Positions 57,515-64,000 of a DNA stretch of 64,000 bases are shown piece after piece. How positions within the stretch are numbered: position 1 is the stretch's first letter; each line of letters opens with the position of its first letter. The DNA is taken from contig NC_064672.1 of assembly GCF_023278565.1 (NCBI RefSeq), forward strand, positions 4,898,001-4,962,000, in the 5' to 3' direction. This stretch comes from Colletotrichum lupini (Eukaryota; Ascomycota; Sordariomycetes; Glomerellales; Glomerellaceae). The notes below the pieces were generated by a model, which saw nothing but the letters and a program-made list of their open reading frames with translations, did no database searches and was not told the DNA's origin. A program made the position numbers and the translations under genes.

Positions 57515-60325
57515 ATGGGTGCGTTGATGTCATCCTCCTGCCCTGTGCTTCTGGTTCGGGTCATACCGATCGCTTAAGGGGTACATGGCTACTTTGGACG
57601 TATGAACATGGGCTTACACTCTCTTATAGGCTCCACATCCCAAGATACCTTTCCTCTCACTATTCCGGAATGGAGAGATGCTCAAGAAGCCGGGGACGGC
57701 CTTAGCCGACTCTTGTCGCTTCGAGAGTCTGAGGCTACTTTAAACTCCAACGCCTGGATAGCCCTGGCCACTCCGTCTCAAATCGAGCAGCAGTGGGCTT
57801 ACGCCGGATCCTTACGCTTAACCGGTGCTTCCCTACCGCTCTTCGGCGTCCCCTTCGCGGTCAAGGATAACATTGACGTCGCCAGCTTCCCCACAACCGC
57901 AGCGTGCCCCAGCTTTGCCAATGGCCCTGTCGACCAAGATGCCGCAATCATCGACCGTCTCAAAGCTGCCGGTGCCATCGTCCTCGGCAAGACGAATCTA
58001 GATCAGTTTGCCACAGGCCTTGTCGGTACCAGATCACCGTACGGTCCAGTGAGCAACTCTTTTGATCCCGCCAGGGTCAGTGGCGGTTCGAGTTCTGGCA
58101 GCTCCGTTGTCGTTGCGAGAGGCGTCGTTCCCTTCTCTCTTGGTACAGATACCGCAGGCAGCGGTCGTGTGCCTGCCGGTCTGAATAACCTTGTGGGAGT
58201 GAAGCCCACTAGAGGCGCCCTCAGCACGACTGGAGTTCTGCCCGCATGTCGCAGCCTCGACTGCGTGTCCATTTTTGCACTCACAGTCGATGATGCCGAG
58301 ACGGTCTTGGCTCTGGCCGAGGGCTTCGACCCCAAGGACTCGTTCTCAAGGGCTCGGCCAGACGGTCCAAGTATGGTTGAGGGACATCGCATGGCCATCT
58401 GTGATGATCCTCCATGGTTCGGAAAGACTGAACAGTCTGTAGCCTATGCAAAGGCCCTGGAGAAGGCCGAGACTCTTGGTTGGACGCTGGAGCCCAAGGA
58501 CTTCTCTCCGCTATTCAGACTTGCTAGCTTGCTTTATGAGGGCCCCTGGGTCGCGGAACGCTACGCCGCCATCAGGGACTTCATCGAGGAAAACGGAGAC
58601 AAGATGGACCCTACCGTCCGGGAGATTATCCTTAAGGCCAAGGACTTCAACGCCGCGGACCTCTTCGCGTCAGAGTACCTGCGACAGGAGCTGACCCGCG
58701 AGATTGAGTACCGATTCGGCAATTTCGACGCCATCTTGGTTTCCACGTCTCCTACCTTCCCGACCATTGAGGATCTCGCCAGGGAGCCGATCAAGGAGAA
58801 CGCCTATCTTGGCACATATACCAATTTTGTCAATTTCATGGACTGGACCGCCCTGGCAATCCCTGCTGGCTTCAGATCCGACGGACTCCCCTTTGGCATT
58901 ACATTGATCTCATCCACGTGGGACGAGCCGAAACTGCTCTCGCTGGCACGGGAATGGCTTTGCACTGCCCCTCGACCTCTTGGAGCTACCAAGATTGAGA
59001 GACTCGAGGCACGGAAATCTGACGCCGTTGCCGCGGGCGAGCCAAAGACGACTCGTCTTGTGGTGGTAGGTGCTCACCTTACGGGCTTTCCCTTGAACAA
59101 AGACCTGACGTCTCGTGGAGGAACACTAGAGACGGCCACGACGACATCCCCAAGCTACAAGTTCTATTCCCTTGATACCGGCGGCACGGTAAAGAAGCCC
59201 GGTCTAAAGCGCGTTCAAGCCGGCGGCAGCGCCATTCAGGTCGAAGTTTGGAGTATGCCCACGACGGAGGTCGGCAGTTTTCTAAGTACTGTGCCTTCGC
59301 CTCTGGGCATTGGTTCTGTCGAGCTGGTCGATGGAAGCTGGGCTCCTGGGTTCATTTGTGAACCCTATGGGTTAGAAGGTGCCACAGACATCACAGAGTT
59401 TGGAGGCTGGCGTGCTTTCATCAAGTCCCTGTCCCCTGAGGATTCCCATCTTGACAGCAATCCCAACACTCGCGACATCAAGACCGTTCTCATCGCCAAC
59501 CGTGGAGAGATCGCCGTCCGAATCATCCGGACCTTGCATTCCATGGGCATCAAGACTGTTTCAATTCACTCCTCTACAGATGCTCGCTCACCTCACGTAC
59601 GCAACGCTGATGTATCGCTTCCATTGGAGGGCACTTCCGTCTCGGAAACTTATCTCAACGGCTCTCAAATCATCTCTCTTGCGAAAGAAGCCGGCGTTGA
59701 TGCTATTATTCCGGGCTACGGCTTTTTGGCAGAGAATGCCGACTTCGCCTCAGCCGTCGAGGCCGAGGGTATGGTCTGGGTCGGACCGACTGCTGAACAG
59801 ATGCGGCAGCTCGGCCTGAAGCACCTCGCTCGCGAAGTTGCCATTGGGGCGGGCGTACCCGTCGTGCCGGGCAGCAAAAACTTGCTCAAAAGTGCCGACG
59901 AGGCGCTCACCGAGGCGGACCGCATCAAGTATCCCGTAATGCTCAAGAGCACTGCGGGCGGCGGTGGTATCGGACTCAAGCGCTGTGACGACGCTGCGTC
60001 ACTGGTCGAGGCATTTGAAAGCGTCCAGAGATTGGCGCAGGCCAACTTTGGTGACGCTGGAGTCTTTGTGGAGCACTTTATCGAGCGTGCTAGGCACATT
60101 GAGGTACAAGTCATTGGCAACGGAGAGGGAAACGTCACGTCTGCCGGCGAACGAGACTGTTCCCTGCAGCGGCGGAACCAAAAGGTGATTGAGGAGAGTC
60201 CTGCCACGTTTGTACCACTCGATGTGCGCAAAATGATGCGCAAGGCCGCTGTCAATCTTGCTTCTGCTGTCAAATACCGCAACGTCGGCACCGTCGAGTT
60301 CATCTACGACATGGATACCTCGGAG

Positions 60326-60357
<32 letters not shown>

Positions 60358-63157
60358 GGTTGAGCACCCCGTCACGGAGTCTGTGACTGGTCTTGACCTG
60401 GTTGAGTGTATGATCCGCGTGGCGTCTGGCGACAGCAAGAAAATCTTTGACAAGCCAGAAGGGCTCGAGGTGACCAGCGCTGCGATCGAGGTGCGTGTTT
60501 ATGCTGAGAGCCCGCTCCAGAACTTCCGCCCCTCACCAGGCCGTCTTCTGGATATCTCTTTTCCTGACGATGTACGCGTCGATACATGGGTTGAGCCAGG
60601 CATGGAGATGTCATCGTCCTACGACCCGCTCGTAGCCAAGATCATTGCGACGGGCGAGGACCGAACAGCAGCGATCGCCAAGCTCGCTGACGCTCTGGAG
60701 AGGACAGTCATTACTGGCGTTGAGACAAATCTGAACTACGTTCGCCACATTGTCGCGTCAGAAATGTTCAAGTCTGGTAACTTCACAACGATATCCCTGA
60801 ACACCTTCACATTCGAATCTTCCGTTCTTGAGGTCGTTGACCCCGGCACCCTCACCGTTGTCCAAGATTTCCCAGGCCGCAAGGGGTTATGGCACGTGGG
60901 CGTTCCGCCGTCCGGGCCCTTCGACGACTATTCCTTCAGACTCGCAAACAGGTTGGTTGGGAATGACTCCCGCGCCGCCGGGCTCGAGTGTACCATTTAC
61001 GGTCCCAGCCTTTTGTTCCACTGCGACGCCGTTGTAGCCGTAACTGGCGCCACCGCCGAAGTCAAGATCGACAAGGAGTCTGTTTCACAGAACGCCGTCT
61101 TTTCTATTAAAAGGGGCCAGACATTATTCATCGGCGGCGCAACGTCCGGGTATCGCAGCTACCTTGCCATCCGCGGGGGTGTCGCCGTTCCCGAAATCTT
61201 CAACTCCCGCTCCACCTTCGCATTGGGCCAGGTTGGAGGCCACAACGGACGGAACCTGCGCTCCGGCGATCTGCTTCCCGTGGGTAACCTAACTGCCACG
61301 TTGCCGTCCACCGCTTCCGGCCCCGCGACCCCCATCCCATCCGACCCGGGCAACGCAAACTGGTCCATCGGCGTCGTTCCCGGACAGCACTCGGCACCCG
61401 AGCACTTCACAGAGCAAGGCTTCAACACCCTCTTCACCGGTGAGTGGATCGTCCACTACAACAGCAACCGCGTCGGCATCCGCCTCGACGGCCCCAAACC
61501 GCAGTGGGCTCGCCAAACCGGCGGCGAAGCCGGCCTGCACCCGTCCAACATCCACGACAGCCCCTACTCGGTCGGCAGCGTCAGCTTCACCGGTGACGAG
61601 GCCGTCATCCTCACCTGCGACGGGCCCAGCCTCGGCGGCTTCGTCGTCTTCTGCGTCGTCGCCTCGGCCGAGATGTGGAAGCTCGGCCAGCTCCGCCCCG
61701 GCGACAAGGTCAAGCTCCAGCCCATTGGCGTAGACGACGCACTCTTTCTCGAGGCCGCTCTCGAACGCTCCATCGCCGAGCTCACGCCCTTAGTGGTGGA
61801 CGTCACTCCGCTCGCCAACAGTCCGACCACGCCCGACTCAAACCCGTTGCTCGGCGACATTGGCAGCGCCGGCCGCCGCATCGCGGTCCGCCAGGCCGGC
61901 GACAACGCGATGCTCCTAGAATTCGGCACGGAAGACGTCTTCTCCCTCCGCCAAAGCTTCCAAATCTTCTCCTTCATCGCCCGCCACAAGACGCACCCGA
62001 TCCCACACGTCCTCGAGCTCTCTCCCGGCGTCCGCACCCTCCACGTCCAATACACCCCCAAACAAGCCCCCGCGATGATCCTCTCCGCCCTCCGCGCCCA
62101 CGAGGCCTCCCTAGGCGACGTCGCCATCCCCCCCTCCATTCCCTCCCGCACATTCCACCTGCCCCTCGCCTTCGACGACAGCGTCTCCCGCGCCGCCGTC
62201 GCCCGCTACGCCGCCACCATCCGCGCCACGGCCCCCTGGCTGCCCAGCAACGTCGACTTCCTCCGCCACCTCAACGCCTTGCCCTCCCCCGCCGACGTCG
62301 AGCGCATCTTCCTCGACGCAACTTTCCTCATCCTCGGCCTCGGCGACGTGTTTCTCGGGTCCCCTTGCGCCGTGCCCCTCGACCCGCGCCATCGCCTCTT
62401 CGGGACGAAATATAACCCCTCCCGCTCCTTTACGCCACGCGGCGCCGTGGGGATCGGTGGGCAGTATATGTGCATCTACGGCATGGAATCGCCGGGCGGG
62501 TACCAGCTCGTCGGGCGGACGGTCCCGATCTGGGATGATGTTGCCGCTTCCGCTGTAGTATCGCGTTCGCGCGGCACTGGCAGCAGGACGGATACCGCGG
62601 GAGAGCAACAACAGCAGCAGCCGTGGATGTTCCGCCTCTTTGACCGGATATCCTACTATTCCATCCCCGAGCCCGACCTCGACGCCGCCATCACACAGGG
62701 CCGCATCTCCGACCTCGTTCGCATCGAAGAAGGCAGTCTCGACCTCGCAGAATACGAATCTTGGCTGGCGGCCAACGAAGCCGATATCGAAGCTACGCGT
62801 AACCTCCGCGCCGAGGCGATTCGCAACGTGCCGTTTATGGAGGAGCTGCTGCAGCCGTATAACCCGCCAGAGAGCGAGCGCGAGCGGCACGGTATTTTTG
62901 GGGAGGATGGTGACGGTAGCAGCGACGGTGGGGTTGTAGGGGAGAGGATCAAGGCGCAGATGCCGGGCCGGTGCTGGAAGTGCGAGGTGAAGGCGGGGGA
63001 CGAGGTCGAGGTTGGGGACGCGCTCGTATGGATTGAGTCGAATAAGATGGAGATCAAGATTGGGAGTCCCGTGAAGGGGAGGGTTGTCAGGATGTTGGTT
63101 GCGGAGGGGGATGTAGTTGGGCCGTTTGATGATTTGCTGGTTGTTGCGACTGAGTGA
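57515..63157 (+). CDS. DUR1,2: Urea amidolyase DUR1,2 (allophanate hydrolase and urea carboxylase)
   Basis: A giant bifunctional enzyme converting urea, via biotin- and ATP-dependent carboxylation to allophanate, into ammonia and CO2. I infer exons 57515-57518 and 57630-63157 (1843 residues, start MGSTSQDTF); an unspliced start at 57602 would give 1851. Residues use the 1843 form. Amidase: Lys80 in VPFAVKDNID, GGSSSGSS near 155, Ser179 in GTDTAGSG; its C-terminal domain runs to about 610. Biotin carboxylase: VLIANRGEIAVRII near 620, the ATP-grasp loop STAGGGGIGLKR near 775, EVNTRLQVEHPVTE. The carboxyltransferase (KipI/KipA-like) starts near 1069 (TVVQDFPGRKGLWHVG) and has a Gln-rich insert near 1660. 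The biotin domain ends the protein, its acceptor Lys1807 lying in ESNKME, not the usual AMKM-type motif. Confidence 0.95.
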
Positions 63158-63630
63158 GAGAGAGAGAGGCACCGTGGAGTAGGGGTAGAGTGCGGTCTCG
63201 TATTTGAGTGATGTCTAGCTCCATATCGATGACTTAAAATCTGGATTTACAAGCGCTGACTAGACGTTGGTTCATAGACTTAGATACTCGTAGTTTGGAG
63301 AGCGTTCGCCAGGGTTCACGCGCAATGATGTTACAAACATACACACGAACGTGGTTCTTGTTTCTTCTATCGAAGTGATTTACGGGTATCCAAGAGACAA
63401 AACTATGCAAACAACACGCGGACTATGTGAGTAAGTAACATAAGCACCCCAAAGCAAGTGTTCTCCCCACCTCGCCGCCCGTCCCCCCTTTTTTAATATA
63501 CCAAATCCAGATTTCGCCAGCCATGACCATAATCATTGTACATGTTTCCACTTTCTACATAAACTCATGACCGTAAGAAGGGAAGAAGAATTTTCCCGGA
63601 CCAGGTCAGAAATCTCACCTCCAGCTCCTC
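63158..63630. other. Convergent 3' region
   Basis: This 0.47 kb lies between the stop of DUR1,2 and the stop of the minus-strand gene at 63631. It holds a GA repeat just after the stop and a T run at about 63489-63494. No gene is seen; it is probably the two 3' UTRs. Confidence 0.45.
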
Positions 63631-64000
63631 TTAGATCTTAATCTCCGCAGAAGCCCTCACAGCCCCCAACCCGCCCACATCAGCCTCCAACATCCTCAAC
63701 GCCTCCCTCGCAAACGGCGCCGCCTGAGCTCGGACGCGCAGGCTCCAGAGGTACTCCTCGACGCGGTCGGCGTAGTACATGGCCTCGGCGTCTTCGTCCG
63801 AGGTGGCCCACAGCAGCCCCGCAAAGGAGCCGATGGCGGCGAGCTGGGCGGAGGCGGCGAAGCCCCAAAAGGACTGGATGTGCTCCATTTGCAGATTCGA
63901 GATGATGTTGGAGGCGTTTGCGAGGCGAGCGCGGGCGCCGGTGCGGATGGCGTGGCGGAGGGAGTCGGGCGCGTTGGAGGAGACGTTGCGGACGAGGGAG
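63631..64000 (-). CDS. C-terminal part of a probable fungal transcription factor (cut by window end)
   Basis: The minus-strand frame stays open from the window edge to a stop at 63631, so only about the last 122 residues are present. It reads SNIISNLQMEHIQSFWGFAA, then GSFAGLLWATSDEDA, YYADRVEEYLWSLRVRAQ and FAREALRMLEADVGGLGAV. This is the typical ending of the fungal-specific transcription factor domain (Zn2Cys6 family), where a helix with QSFWGFA and a terminal helix of the REYLWSLRV type recur. The DNA-binding domain lies outside the window, so this is inference from the tail alone. It is convergent with DUR1,2, and a role in its control is possible but unsupported. Confidence 0.65.
   Translation of the reverse strand, partial: SLVRNVSSNAPDSLRHAIRTGARARLANASNIISNLQMEHIQSFWGFAASAQLAAIGSFAGLLWATSDEDAEAMYYADRVEEYLWSLRVRAQAAPFAREALRMLEADVGGLGAVRASAEIKI

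Noticed and set aside
62111..63172. Long minus-strand frame (over 350 codons) opposite the 3' part of DUR1,2
   Set aside because: It is a mirror of strong third-position GC bias in DUR1,2; its translation is Arg/Pro/Ala/Gly-rich with no motif.

Overview
The window is genomic DNA of a filamentous ascomycete, most likely a Sordariomycete; a Colletotrichum/Glomerellales-type genome would fit, but that is inference. The evidence is short spliceosomal introns (about 50-115 nt) with clear branch and acceptor sites, a gene set of ordinary Pezizomycotina families, and an 11 kb block of DNA with the signature of repeat-induced point mutation (RIP).

Layout. 0.3-3.9 kb: a type II membrane protein of unknown function and a small SET-domain protein. 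3.9-9.5 kb: no intact gene recognised, with one likely frameshifted pseudogene near 7.5-8.0 kb. 9.5-18.4 kb: a large low-complexity protein with an N-terminal eIF4E-binding-type motif, then ribosomal protein uL24 (RPL26), COX11 and an FAD amine-oxidase-like protein, the last three all on the minus strand. 22.1-27.3 kb: the SNARE VTI1 and the ribosome-assembly factor RRP12, convergent. 28.7-36.3 kb: an accessory-looking run on the plus strand of a tiny secreted cysteine-rich protein, a sulfatase, a single-pass membrane protein, a dimethylglycine-oxidase-like flavoprotein and an Old Yellow Enzyme. 36.6-40.5 kb: a Mug190/tricalbin-like SMP-C2 lipid-transfer protein on the minus strand.

42.2-53.2 kb: a sharply bounded AT-rich island with no open frame of useful length. 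Inside it is a complete but dead Ty3/gypsy chromovirus on the minus strand (44004-50325) with two 223 bp LTRs, a polypurine tract, gag zinc knuckle, reverse transcriptase, RNase H, integrase and chromodomain. All of these are legible through C-to-T/G-to-A decay. The DNA on both sides of the element is equally mutated and holds older relics, including a possible DUF3716-like cysteine protein remnant.

53.8-64 kb: a disordered Ser/Pro/Ala-rich nuclear-type protein, a long regulatory region with a pair of GATA sites, the urea amidolyase DUR1,2 (an unusual biotin-site residue and a probable 4-nt first exon), and the C-terminal end of a probable fungal transcription factor cut by the window edge.

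The core genes are housekeeping and functionally independent (translation, ribosome assembly, mitochondrial copper delivery, vesicle fusion, ER contact sites). The only runs that suggest joint function are the flavoprotein/sulfatase group at 29.5-36.3 kb, possibly catabolic, and DUR1,2 with its GATA sites, which fits nitrogen catabolite control. No new defence-type or biosynthetic system was found; the most unusual items are the decoded RIP chromovirus, the altered biotin motif, the secreted cysteine mini-protein and the eIF4E-binding candidate.
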